From Syntrophothermus sp. DTU052 (GTDB lineage Bacteria; Bacillota; Syntrophomonadia; Syntrophomonadales; DTU052): 39,768 nucleotides of DNA. The translations under genes were made by a program, and so were the position numbers. A model generated the notes under the pieces. The model did not search any database. It saw only the letters and a list, made by a program, of their open reading frames with translations, and was not told the origin of the DNA. The stretch lies in contig LFRU01000030.1 of assembly GCA_001512495.1 (NCBI GenBank), forward strand, positions 2,021-41,788, read 5' to 3'. This document shows, piece by piece, positions 25,934-33,792 of this stretch. Position 1 is the first letter of the stretch. Every line of letters starts with the position of its first letter.

Positions 25934-27061
25934 TCAGTTACTGTTTACAACCTGTTTAACAGATAGAAGTCCCTTGAACAACCTGGAGACCTCCTCTTCG
26001 CCAAGTACCCTGCTAATATGGACTGAAGCATCTTTTGTCAGGTCGATTTCCTTTACAACCGACAGGGGTTTCAGGCGTTTACTGAAAATCACCCTGACCA
26101 CCGGCAGGATAGGCTTTTCCCTGTTGGTATCTACCACAACTCCTATCTCCCCCGAACTCAGCGCAACTACCGTTCCAATAGGAAATTCAGCCACGTTCAC
26201 CAGAAACGATTCAAGAATGCCGGGGTCGAATTGACTCCCCGACATGCGCCGCATAAGAGATATAGCCTGGCTGGTGGAGTAAGCCTTACGATAAGGTCTG
26301 TCTGCAACTAAAGCGTCAAATACGTCGGCGACCGCTACTATACGTGAATACAGGTGAATTTCTTGCTCTCGCAGACCACGGGGATAACCGTTGCCGTCCC
26401 AGCGCTCATGATGCTGATAGGCTATGTGGGCGGAGAGTAACGAAATGTCCTGATTGGCCCGCAGGATTTCAAAGCCACGCTCAGCATGGCGTTTGATCTC
26501 AATGAATTCTTCCGTAGTCAGGTCTCCAGGCTTGTTGAGAAGTTCTCTGTCCACCCGGGTTTTGCCAATATCATGTATCAGGGCTCCGGTGGCCAAATCC
26601 TTTAACTTGATATGGTCCAGACCCAGGGATATCCCGGTTATTATCGACAGAACACATACCTGAACCGAGTGAGAAAATGTATAGTCGTCAAAATTCCGAA
26701 TGTCGGCAAAATTGACCAGGATTTCGCGATTGCTCAGCACTTCGTCGATTAGGTTTTTAACCGTCTTTTTGACGCCCTGGAGGTTGATTCGTTTCTTGCT
26801 CTCCAGGTTATGAAAAAGCTCCTTAACTGTTCTTACCGATTCCAGACGCGTCTGCTCCGAGATCAAATCCGGCGGTTCTTCGATCTCATCGAACATATCG
26901 TCCTTGATAAAAACGGAACCTATTCCATAGTCAATCAAACGTTTAATATAATGGGTGTTCAGGACCATTCCTGCTACCAGCAGGGGTCGACCATCAGTAC
27001 TGTAGATGGTACGTCCGATTTTCATTCCTGGTTCCAGATACTCAAGACTTACCCTTCGCAT
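25934..27061 (-). CDS. HD-GYP domain protein (putative c-di-GMP phosphodiesterase)
   Basis: A 375-aa cytoplasmic protein. The ATG at 27061 (RRVSLEYLEPGMKIGRTIY) follows AGAGGG and is preferred over an ATG at 27094. An N-terminal region of about 120 residues, of the DUF3391-like GMKIG type, precedes the HD-GYP domain. The HD pair is in ALIHDIGK, and the GYP motif is intact in HHERWDGNGYPRGL, with RIVAVADVFDALVADRPYR after it. A short C-terminal domain (GTVVALSSGEIGVVV, then PVVRVIF) resembles the tails of Clostridial HD-GYP proteins. All metal and GYP residues are present, so activity is expected; there is no linked diguanylate cyclase. Confidence 0.92.
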   Translation of the reverse strand: MRRVSLEYLEPGMKIGRTIYSTDGRPLLVAGMVLNTHYIKRLIDYGIGSVFIKDDMFDEIEEPPDLISEQTRLESVRTVKELFHNLESKKRINLQGVKKTVKNLIDEVLSNREILVNFADIRNFDDYTFSHSVQVCVLSIITGISLGLDHIKLKDLATGALIHDIGKTRVDRELLNKPGDLTTEEFIEIKRHAERGFEILRANQDISLLSAHIAYQHHERWDGNGYPRGLREQEIHLYSRIVAVADVFDALVADRPYRKAYSTSQAISLMRRMSGSQFDPGILESFLVNVAEFPIGTVVALSSGEIGVVVDTNREKPILPVVRVIFSKRLKPLSVVKEIDLTKDASVHISRVLGEEEVSRLFKGLLSVKQVVNSN

Positions 27062-27235
27062 ATAAACCCTCTCTGACAACCGGGAAATTATCAATGAGAT
27101 CCCTTATTTCTAAACCTCTGCAGTAATAAATACTCCAATAAACCGATGTTTAGCCCTCTCATTAATTCTTTTTCCCGGAAACAAGCCCTGCCCTGAACTC
27201 AGCATCTGTAAATTCTCGGGCTGGAAGGTACCCGG

Positions 27236-29020
27236 TCAATTGGCACCGGCAGAAGTTTTTTCCGCAAGGTTCATCAGGCGTTTTTCATGTTTCACAATAT
27301 TGATCAGATTGGCGCTGTTAAGGTCATCTACCACAAACAGCTTGCCTTGGCCAACATCAGCCAATCTCTCCAGAAACCCACGGTTGGCCTCGACACCTAT
27401 GCAAATAAGCCTTATTTTGTTCTTTGGTACCCGGGCGGCCGCCTCCAGAGCATCCTTCTCGGCGTCAAAACTCCACAGGGGGTAATTGGGTAGACCGTCG
27501 GTAATTAGAACCAGGGTCGGGTTATGGGGCCTGGAGGATAAGATTAAATCGACGGCAGTTATGATTCCATCCGCCAGGGGTGTCATGCCCACAGGACGGA
27601 TGCGGTTCAGGCCGCGAATGAGGTCCTGTTGATTCCGGGTAAACGGGACCACCACCTGGCTCCTCATCTCCTGAAAGGTTACTACCGCCACCTTCTCCTT
27701 CCCGGTCAACAGGAGATGTTCCGCCAGGAAGCAAGCTGCTTCCCATTTTTCACCCACCATGCTTCCACTGGCATCGATCAGCAGGCATATATCAACCGGC
27801 ACATATGAGCGCTTGCGGTATATATAAAGGTCGTCCTTGGAGATCCGGAGACGCCTTTCCTTCCTCATCAGACAGTTTTTCTTCGCCTGGATTACCGTCT
27901 CCGGAACTGCCAAATCCCCGCTCCAGAAACCGGAATTCAGTCGGATGGTCTTATTACGGTTGGTATACTGTATGGGGGACATTTTGTGGGGGCTGCTGCC
28001 TGATTTCTGGAAGCTACCGGGACGCCCCGGCGACTTTCTAATCTTGCGGCGCATCTCGGCTTCCAGTTCGCATTTATGATTGATCAGGTATTCCCGTACC
28101 TCTTTCCCTTCCTTGGTTAGAACAGGCCCCAACCAGCTATCCTTGACCAACCCCAGTTCCTTCAACTCCCGGGTACGTTCCTCAAGCTCTTTCCCCTTGG
28201 GTTTCGGGTCGGTTCTTTGGAAAAGCTTGGTGGAAAAACTGTCTACAAAGTCTTCTAAATCTTGCACACTGCCAAATTTTTCAGCCAGCTTCATTAACAG
28301 TTGATTCTGGCTCTCCTTCATCAACTGGTAATTGGCATTCTTAAACCTCTTCCAGGGTATGGGGATGCTGGCGCCACCCTCTTGTTTCTCCTTTTGCTTG
28401 GCTATGATGTGCGAAATTTTCTTGACCTTGCCCAACTCCAGCCCGGTTTCGATTAAAGCTTCTTCAACCGCTACGGCAATAGGCAGGATGATCCCATACT
28501 TATCGCTGCTCAGCTTCGCCAACACCTGCACAAAATTACCACCGCGCTGTCGATCCTCAATGGGCTCGACCCTGCCGGAGATCAGATCCCATACCAGGCC
28601 TTTTCCTCCCCGGGTGGATACCTGCAGCTTCATGGCATAGTCCGTCATATGCTCCAACTTCTCGTCCTCGGCTGCGGTGAGTCGGGGTATTTCAATGGTT
28701 ATATAATCCTCGATAGCGGAGTAGATCTTCCGGGCCACCGCACACGGATCCGGAATGCCGGGTCCGTGGAATACATTAAGGTTAACCACCATCTGCGGAT
28801 CAATATAATCCAGGAGAACCTGGCCGGCATCCCGGTTGGTAAGAACTTTCACATGCCCCCTGACAACCGCCGCCACCTCGTGGTCCTTGAGACTCACAAC
28901 ACAACTTTCACCAAGTCTTACCCCCTGGCCCCTATCAAGATACAGGCCCAGATAATTGCCGATGGATTTGGCAGTTTCATATGCCTCCAATCTCTCCTCG
29001 TGGCTTCTTCCAGTGGTCAC
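27236..29020 (-). CDS. VWA-domain protein with uncharacterised N-terminal region
   Basis: A 594-aa protein starting at the GTG at 29020 (seven bases after GGAGGG); a GTG at 29035 is less likely. The C-terminal ~190 residues are a von Willebrand A domain like that of Mg-chelatase subunit D, with a complete MIDAS: DASGSM, the threonine in GMTPLADG, and the aspartate in ITDGLPN. The N-terminal ~330 residues are unrecognised (LGLYLDRGQGVRLGESCVVS, then a charged helical stretch), followed by a basic linker (RRKIRKSPGRPGSFQKSG). There is no AAA+ partner gene beside it, which is unusual for this VWA type. Cytoplasmic; role unknown. Confidence 0.8.
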   Translation of the reverse strand: MTTGRSHEERLEAYETAKSIGNYLGLYLDRGQGVRLGESCVVSLKDHEVAAVVRGHVKVLTNRDAGQVLLDYIDPQMVVNLNVFHGPGIPDPCAVARKIYSAIEDYITIEIPRLTAAEDEKLEHMTDYAMKLQVSTRGGKGLVWDLISGRVEPIEDRQRGGNFVQVLAKLSSDKYGIILPIAVAVEEALIETGLELGKVKKISHIIAKQKEKQEGGASIPIPWKRFKNANYQLMKESQNQLLMKLAEKFGSVQDLEDFVDSFSTKLFQRTDPKPKGKELEERTRELKELGLVKDSWLGPVLTKEGKEVREYLINHKCELEAEMRRKIRKSPGRPGSFQKSGSSPHKMSPIQYTNRNKTIRLNSGFWSGDLAVPETVIQAKKNCLMRKERRLRISKDDLYIYRKRSYVPVDICLLIDASGSMVGEKWEAACFLAEHLLLTGKEKVAVVTFQEMRSQVVVPFTRNQQDLIRGLNRIRPVGMTPLADGIITAVDLILSSRPHNPTLVLITDGLPNYPLWSFDAEKDALEAAARVPKNKIRLICIGVEANRGFLERLADVGQGKLFVVDDLNSANLINIVKHEKRLMNLAEKTSAGAN

Positions 29021-29212
29021 AACTCTTCCCTCCACTCAAAAAGTGGCACCAAATTTTGGGATAATTTTCAGGGCCCGTTCCGACCAGTGTGTAAAAAAAG
29101 CGGCTCAAGGACAGAAACGGACAGCACAGCCTCCTGCAATTGTAACTATGCCGCGAACAACAAGGGGTTTGTATGTAATATTTACCATATTTTCCTAATT
29201 TAGAATAATATA

Positions 29213-29240
29213 ATTATACACTATTATTCGCGGTTGTCGT
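29213..29240 (-). promoter_or_regulatory. Candidate sigma-A promoter for the VWA gene
   Basis: Minus strand ACGACA, 16 bases, TATAAT, about 190 bases upstream of the VWA start. The -10 is perfect and the -35 matches four of six. Confidence 0.45.
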
Positions 29241-29346
29241 TTAAAATCCTGCAAGACATCGATTCCATTGTAACCTGATTTATGGCTGCAAAGTCAATAT
29301 TTTGGTCGAAGGCGTTCTTATCCATGCCAAAAAAGGACATCAGTCC

Positions 29347-29374
29347 GAAAAAAGACCGCCCAACCAGCGGGCGG
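29347..29374 (-). terminator. Intrinsic terminator after the alcohol dehydrogenase
   Basis: Minus-strand hairpin CCGCCC/GGGCGG with a 7-base loop, followed by TCTTTTTTCGG, about 90 bases beyond the stop codon. Confidence 0.85.
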
Positions 29375-29460
29375 CTATTTAAGCATGAATCCTGTAGAAA
29401 ATGAATCCCACAGGGAAGCTTTTTTCGATTGAACCTGAGGTTTGACTGCTCTCCCGTTTA

Positions 29461-30516
29461 TTATCTTACATAGGGAGTGACAACCCATTTAAGGCAGTTG
29501 TCCTTCTTATTGCCGAATACATCATAACCCTTAACGATGTCATTCAATGGAGCCCGATGGGTGATCAGCGGATCGGTATTGATCTTTCCAGCCTGAATCA
29601 GGTTAATCAGTTCCGGAATTCGGTTGGCGTTAACCAGACCCATGCTGATCCTTATGTTTTTAATCCACAGGGTGTTCATAGGCAATACCTGCGGCTGCTC
29701 GAACACCCCAATTATAGAAACATTACCACCTGGTCTGACCGCTTCCAGGGCCAATTCGTATGTTCCCTTCACGCCTACGGCTTCAATACAGCGGTCAGCA
29801 CCACGGCCACCGGTCAGGTCCCGGATAGCTTCAGGGACATCAACCTTGGTTGGATTTAATGCCATATCGGCATAACCGTTCTTTAACGCAAAGTCCAACC
29901 GTTCCTGTAGCATATCAACGGCGATGATGCGAGCCGGCCCCCATAGCCTGGCAGCAGCCATAGCGCACATCCCTACCGGACCAGAGCCCATAACTGCTAT
30001 GGTATCACCGGGCTCAATGCATGCCTGTTCGGAACCGAAGTAACCGGTAGATAAGATATCTCCAACAAACAGCACATTTTCCTCGGTCAAGCCCTCGGGA
30101 ATGCTAAACATGCCCAGGTTAGCATGAGGTACCCGGACATACTCAGCTTGGCAGCCGTCAATCATGTAACCAAATATCCAGCTTCCGGTCGTGCAGTGAG
30201 AATAAATTCCCCGCACGCAGTAAAAGCATTCACCACATTGGGTTACACAGGAAACTGCCACCTTGTCTCCCACTTTTGCGTTTCTTACAGCGGGCCCTAC
30301 TTCAACGACCTCGCCACAGAACTCATGACCGAGAATTCGGGGAGCTTCTACCTCGGGCATTCCGCCATGCCATATGTGAATATCCGTTCCGCATATGGTG
30401 GAGGTAGTAACTCTAACAATCGCGTCGTCGGGCTCAATGATTTTGGGAATAGGAACATCCTCCAGACCGATCTTTTCTGGTCCACGGTACACCAATGCTT
30501 TCATCGTATCTGCCAC
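29461..30516 (-). CDS. Zinc-dependent alcohol dehydrogenase
   Basis: A 351-aa medium-chain dehydrogenase. Catalytic zinc ligands are C42 (TICGTDIH) and H64/E65 (GHEFCGEVVEVG), with D153 in FVGDILSTGYFG. The aspartate at this place is seen in clostridial secondary alcohol dehydrogenases. Four structural-zinc cysteines (C94, C97, C100, C108 in CGECFYC...HC) are kept, and the NAD(P) motif is GSGPVG. The substrate is uncertain; 4-hydroxybutyrate or secondary alcohols are only possibilities. The GTG start is eight bases after AGGAGG. Its leader carries a repeat element overlapping a terminator (30604-30700). Confidence 0.9.
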   Translation of the reverse strand: MADTMKALVYRGPEKIGLEDVPIPKIIEPDDAIVRVTTSTICGTDIHIWHGGMPEVEAPRILGHEFCGEVVEVGPAVRNAKVGDKVAVSCVTQCGECFYCVRGIYSHCTTGSWIFGYMIDGCQAEYVRVPHANLGMFSIPEGLTEENVLFVGDILSTGYFGSEQACIEPGDTIAVMGSGPVGMCAMAAARLWGPARIIAVDMLQERLDFALKNGYADMALNPTKVDVPEAIRDLTGGRGADRCIEAVGVKGTYELALEAVRPGGNVSIIGVFEQPQVLPMNTLWIKNIRISMGLVNANRIPELINLIQAGKINTDPLITHRAPLNDIVKGYDVFGNKKDNCLKWVVTPYVR

Positions 30517-30603
30517 TCCAACAACCTCCTAATTTTTTGTGGACTAACCTTAATGAAAACCCGCTTGTACATCACCTCTTTGTTTTGATTTGTGCTCCAC
30601 CAA

Positions 30604-30657
30604 AACAAAAAAGCCAATGTTCTTACAAGCACTAAGGGTCATTCGTAAGAACACTGG
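30604..30657 (-). terminator. Terminator in the alcohol dehydrogenase leader / after the DUF2294 gene
   Basis: Minus-strand CCAGTGTTCTTAC pairs with GTAAGAACATTGG across an 18-base loop and is followed by CTTTTTTGTTTT. The first arm shares bases with the 3' end of the repeat element at 30654-30700, so the two structures compete. Confidence 0.85.
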
Positions 30658-30700
30658 TCTTTCTTGAAGCCACCGCTCAGGTTTCTTCTCAATCCACCAG
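30654..30700 (-). promoter_or_regulatory. Leader element copy B (candidate riboswitch/attenuator)
   Basis: 47 nt in the minus-strand RNA, closed by CTGGT/ACCAG. Inside are two imperfect repeats, GGTGGATTGAGAAGAAACC and GGTGGCTTCAAGAAAGACC, separated by TGAGC. The closing 3' strand ACCAG is also the start of the terminator's first arm. It lies about 140 bases before the alcohol dehydrogenase start. Ligand or protein partner unknown. Confidence 0.55.
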
Positions 30701-30726
30701 GGTTGTATGAAATTGCAATTGGATCA

Positions 30727-31143
30727 CTACTCCGTCAGTTTGCGGTCAAAGATAACAACGTGCATCCAGAAATCGTTCTCCGGTTCCACGTCATAGACTT
30801 GATGGATGGCCTTGGCCTGTAATACCTCCTCAAAATAGGGGACATTATCTATCGAATGCTGTTTGGCAACCTGCATCCGTGCTGCCCGGACGACATCCTT
30901 TCCTGCAGGGGTTTCAACTATGTATCGTTCCGGGTCGGTAAGGAATCTCTCCCCCCGGATTACGAGCATATCATCCCAAATTACCACCTTGGTGTGATCG
31001 ACACCTTTCCCCAATTTCGCTTTAAAGTACTGTTCCATATAAATCTTGAGTTCATGCTGCAGCTGTCTGCGTTCCTGTTCACTGAGCTTTTTCCTGTCAA
31101 TAGCACTTCTAATGGTGTTGGCTTTTTCCATACTGACGGCCAC
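30727..31143 (-). CDS. DUF2294 (MpsC-like) protein
   Basis: A 138-aa protein. An N-terminal helical part (SEQERRQLQHELKIYMEQYF) leads into the DUF2294 core: LGKGVDHTKVVIWDDMLVIR, FLTDPERYI and a conserved MHVVIFDRKL end. This Pfam family has been tied to the MpsC component of a Na+-translocating membrane-potential system in Staphylococcus; no MpsA/MpsB gene is nearby, so the role here is open. Soluble, with no signal peptide. The GTG start has AAAGGAG about ten bases upstream. A good promoter and a leader repeat element lie upstream. Confidence 0.8.
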   Translation of the reverse strand: MAVSMEKANTIRSAIDRKKLSEQERRQLQHELKIYMEQYFKAKLGKGVDHTKVVIWDDMLVIRGERFLTDPERYIVETPAGKDVVRAARMQVAKQHSIDNVPYFEEVLQAKAIHQVYDVEPENDFWMHVVIFDRKLTE

Positions 31144-31185
31144 CGCATTTCACTCCTTTCCCACAAACAATAAAAACTAATATTT

Positions 31186-31211
31186 TGTAATCAGATAATA
31201 CCCTGACTACA
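31186..31211 (-). other. Hairpin following leader element A
   Basis: 9-bp stem (TGTAGTCAG/CTGATTACA, one G-U pair) starting six bases after element A. A T5 tract follows about nine bases later, so it is at best a weak terminator. Confidence 0.4.
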
Positions 31212-31216
31212 GGAAA

Positions 31217-31262
31217 CATTGGTTCTTCGGAGCCACCCCTGCGGGGTTTCTTCTTATCCACC
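31217..31262 (-). promoter_or_regulatory. Leader element copy A upstream of the DUF2294 gene
   Basis: 46 nt on the minus strand with repeats GGTGGATAAGAAGAAACC and GGTGGCTCCGAAGAACC flanking CCGCAGG, so the middle can fold as ACCCC-GCA-GGGGT. It is closely similar to copy B 560 bases away. It sits in the 5' leader, roughly 20 bases after the predicted transcription start and about 75 bases before the GTG start. Confidence 0.55.
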
Positions 31263-31285
31263 TTAATATCTGCGTTATGCCTAAA

Positions 31286-31314
31286 ATTATATCAGAGCGT
31301 TCTTGCCCTTGCAA
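31286..31314 (-). promoter_or_regulatory. Sigma-A promoter for the DUF2294 gene
   Basis: Minus strand TTGCAA, 17-base spacer, TATAAT. Transcription should begin near 31279, giving a leader of about 135 nt that contains element A. Confidence 0.75.
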
Positions 31315-31438
31315 TAATTTTCACAAGACAGGTATCGTCAATTATCGACCTGTATTTTGGGTTTTTGTTATTGCCCATATACCATATGTTGGCAATGTTG
31401 GAGGTCAAGTCCTTTGGTGCAATTCTTTTGTCTTCTAT

Positions 31439-32245
31439 TCACCAGCCACGGCTGCTGCCGCCACCGCCACCTGAGCCTCCGCCACCGCGGAAGCCTCCAC
31501 CGCTGGAGCCCCCGCCGCCTCTTCCACGTAGAAGCATGCTGAAGAGCATACCGGTTATGAAGCCGCCAAGAAAACGTTGATCCAGCCACAGGAGTATGAA
31601 GGCACCAATAACCATCAATGCAACCGCCCACGGGGGCAGTGATTCTCCCGCATCTTCCCGGGTACCGGTTTGGTGCCGGGTGGATGCCGGTTCACCTACC
31701 ACTATCCCGTATTCCTGCTCTATCTCACTAATAACAGCCTGATAACCCTGGAGTACCCCGCGATCATAATCCCCTTCCCGGAAAGCGGGGATCATGTGCT
31801 CATCCTGAATGCGGCCGGTCTTGCCATCCGGCAGAGCTCCTTCCAGCCCATATCCTACCTCGATACGGGACTTCCTCTCTGCAGGCACTACCAGGATTAA
31901 AACCCCGTTGTTCTGCTCCTTGTCCCCCAGTCCCCACTCCCGCAGGATTCCCAGGGATACATCTTCCAGGGGTTGGTCTTCCAAGCTATTCAGGGTTACG
32001 ACTGCCACCTGGGCCCCGGTCTTTTCGGCCAGCCGGCTGCTGATGTCAATAATATAGGACCTGGTTTCAGCCTTTAGGATCCGAGCCTGATCCAGAACGT
32101 AGAATTCCGGTGCCGGTTGAGGGATTGCGGCGAAGGCCGTCCCCACTGCTCCCCATAGTATGCAAAGAGCGAGCATGATTGAAAAGACAGTCCGCAACCA
32201 GCCTTTTGAGTCTGGTCTATTAAGACTGCGAATTCCATTTATCAT
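31439..32245 (-). CDS. TPM-domain (YgcG-family) membrane protein
   Basis: A 268-aa protein with an N-terminal signal/anchor (TVFSIMLALCILWGAVGTAF, AFA cut site). The extracytoplasmic TPM domain shows VLDQARIL, ISSRLAEKTGAQVAVVTLNS, NNGVLILVV and RIEVGYGLEGALPDGKTGRI. One membrane span (WAVALMVIGAFILLWL) precedes a glycine/serine-rich tail (RGGGGSSGGGFRGGGG), typical of the YgcG group. TPM proteins are often paired with LemA, as here, 12 bases downstream of lemA. The role is unsettled, with envelope function inferred. Confidence 0.9.
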   Translation of the reverse strand: MINGIRSLNRPDSKGWLRTVFSIMLALCILWGAVGTAFAAIPQPAPEFYVLDQARILKAETRSYIIDISSRLAEKTGAQVAVVTLNSLEDQPLEDVSLGILREWGLGDKEQNNGVLILVVPAERKSRIEVGYGLEGALPDGKTGRIQDEHMIPAFREGDYDRGVLQGYQAVISEIEQEYGIVVGEPASTRHQTGTREDAGESLPPWAVALMVIGAFILLWLDQRFLGGFITGMLFSMLLRGRGGGGSSGGGFRGGGGSGGGGGSSRGW

Positions 32246-32257
32246 ATTAATACCTCA

Positions 32258-32815
32258 TCAGTCAAATTCAACTTGAGGAACCTTATGAGCCGAGTCCTCA
32301 GCTTCAAAGTAATCACGCTCGGAGAAACCAAACATCCGTGCCCAGATCACTGTGGGAAAGCTTTTTACCCTGGCATTCAAAACCTGCACCGCATCGTTGT
32401 AATCCTTGCGCGCCACTGCGATGCGGTTCTCGGTTCCTGCCAGCTCATCCTGCAGATGCCGGAAGTTGGCATCCGCTTTAAGGTTGGGGTAGTTTTCCAC
32501 TACCACCAAGAGGCGCGACAGGGCACTATCCAATGCCGCGTTGGCCTCGGCCTTGTCAGCTACACTTCCGGAACCCACCAGGCGGCTGCGGGCAGCGGCA
32601 ATCTCGTTCATAATGTCTTCCTCATGAGCCGCGTAACCTTTTACCGTGGACACCAGGTTGGGAATAAGATCTGCACGTCTCTGCAGGTTGTTTTCTACCT
32701 GACTCCATTTACCGTCCACCGTTTCGTTCAATGCTACCAGGCTGTTGTAGCTGCTGCCCATGATTAATGAGAGAATAATGATAATGACCGCTGTAATTAT
32801 AATCGGCTTTTTCAT
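32258..32815 (-). CDS. lemA: LemA family protein
   Basis: A 185-aa protein with an N-terminal membrane anchor (IIITAVIIIILSLIMGSSYN) and the LemA helical bundle: VDGKWSQVENNLQRRADLIP, NLVSTVKGYA, LVVVENYPNLKAD and YNDAVQVLNARVKSFP, with a terminal FGFSERDYFEA. The ATG at 32815 is five bases after AGGAGGG; a longer frame to 32884 is discarded. It forms a two-gene operon with the TPM protein. Molecular role unknown. Confidence 0.93.
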   Translation of the reverse strand: MKKPIIITAVIIIILSLIMGSSYNSLVALNETVDGKWSQVENNLQRRADLIPNLVSTVKGYAAHEEDIMNEIAAARSRLVGSGSVADKAEANAALDSALSRLLVVVENYPNLKADANFRHLQDELAGTENRIAVARKDYNDAVQVLNARVKSFPTVIWARMFGFSERDYFEAEDSAHKVPQVEFD

Positions 32816-33019
32816 GAAATCCCTCCTTGAATTACTGGTTGGGCCAGTACAATACAGTAAAAGGCCTATTGTTCCTCTAAACATTTTATTATAGTTCTAT
32901 TCCCTTGCCCACAGAATTTTAGGTAGGAGGCGCTGCCCGTACCAACCGGTTTCCTTCCGAGCCTGCTCTGCTGGGTTTTCCATCCGGTATACCTTGACCC
33001 CTACTTTGATTAATCAAAT

Positions 33020-33049
33020 GAATCTTATTCTTTTCTCCAGGTAAATATA
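33020..33049 (+). promoter_or_regulatory. Weak sigma-G-like promoter before the first DUF1657 gene
   Basis: GAATC, 18-base spacer, AAATATA. It only partly fits the forespore consensus GNATR-N18-CATNNTA. It lies 34 bases before the start codon. Confidence 0.35.
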
Positions 33050-33082
33050 ACCCTAGCCCAACATAATTAAAGGAGGTCTTCC

Positions 33083-33289
33083 ATGACTGTTTCCAGCCAG
33101 ATAAAAGAGGCCCTATCGAACTTAAAGAGCGCCCAGGCCAGCCTGGAGTCGTTTGCCCTGCAAACTCAAAACCAGCAGGCCAAACAGCTCTTTACCAGCG
33201 CTGCTCAGCAGGCCAAGAGCATCATCAATACCCTGGAACCTAGAATCCAGGAGATCGAGAGCCAAGAACCCCAATACAAGGGATTTTAA
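33083..33289 (+). CDS. DUF1657 protein, copy 1
   Basis: A 68-aa all-helical soluble protein (TVSSQIKEALSNLKSAQASL) ending QEPQYKGF. DUF1657 proteins are found almost only in spore formers, next to spoVA and DUF421 genes. It is paralogous to the 68-aa protein 280 bases downstream, which ends in the same motif. The ATG has AAAGGAGG eight bases upstream. Function unknown; forespore expression inferred from the neighbours. Confidence 0.88.
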   Translation: MTVSSQIKEALSNLKSAQASLESFALQTQNQQAKQLFTSAAQQAKSIINTLEPRIQEIESQEPQYKGF

Positions 33290-33501
33290 GCACGTCCCTC
33301 CGCGGCATTCCGTATTGCGCTCATGTTGGTGCCATGGGGGGGACTGGCTTTCCATATCCCCGCCGTTCGTCCCCCGGCCCCTTCTAAACGACCCGCTCCC
33401 GGGGTCCCGTCATCCCGGGTGCCGTTAGGCATGCCTCCCTGATAGCCTCTCTTTCTGAAAGGAGTAAGGACTAATCCTTGATTCTCCCGCAAAATTTGCA
33501 G

Positions 33502-33531
33502 GAATATTACCGGGCTCTGATAAGCACAATA
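33502..33531 (+). promoter_or_regulatory. Sigma-G-like promoter of the spoVA-type operon
   Basis: GAATA, exactly 18 bases, CACAATA, fitting GNATR-N18-CATNNTA except for one base. It is 34 bases before the second DUF1657 start. Confidence 0.6.
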
Positions 33532-33565
33532 GTTTAGAGAGAAATCACCTGGCAGGGTGAAAGCA

Positions 33566-33772
33566 ATGACCGTAGCCTCGCAGGTTAAACAGACGGTTGC
33601 CGGCCTTAAGGGAGCACGGGCAAACCTGGAAAACATGGCTTCTATTGAGAAAACTCCAGCCACCCAGGACCTTCTCCGCTCCAACGCCGAAAAATTGAAC
33701 CTCATCATCAACCGGATGGAGCAGCGCGTTGGTGAGCTGGAGCGGCAGGAGCCTCAGTACAAGGGCCTCTAA
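33566..33772 (+). CDS. DUF1657 protein, copy 2
   Basis: A 68-aa helical protein (TVASQVKQTVAGLKGARANL) ending QEPQYKGL, with the same length and C-terminal motif as copy 1. I use the ATG at 33566, preceded by AGGGTGA; a GTG at 33557 would add three residues. First gene of the continuous run to 36999, with the DUF421 gene starting 20 bases later. Confidence 0.85.
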   Translation: MTVASQVKQTVAGLKGARANLENMASIEKTPATQDLLRSNAEKLNLIINRMEQRVGELERQEPQYKGL

Positions 33773-33792
33773 GCTTAAAAGGTGATGCATCT

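Noticed and set aside
30604-31262. Assignment of the repeat element to the Na+ (DUF1646), fluoride, guanidine or glycine riboswitch classes
   Set aside because: I could not match the conserved cores of these classes; left unnamed until a covariance search is run.
33290-33500. Remnant gene between the two DUF1657 genes
   Set aside because: GC-rich spacer with stops in all useful frames and no family match; only the sigma-G-like promoter is supported.
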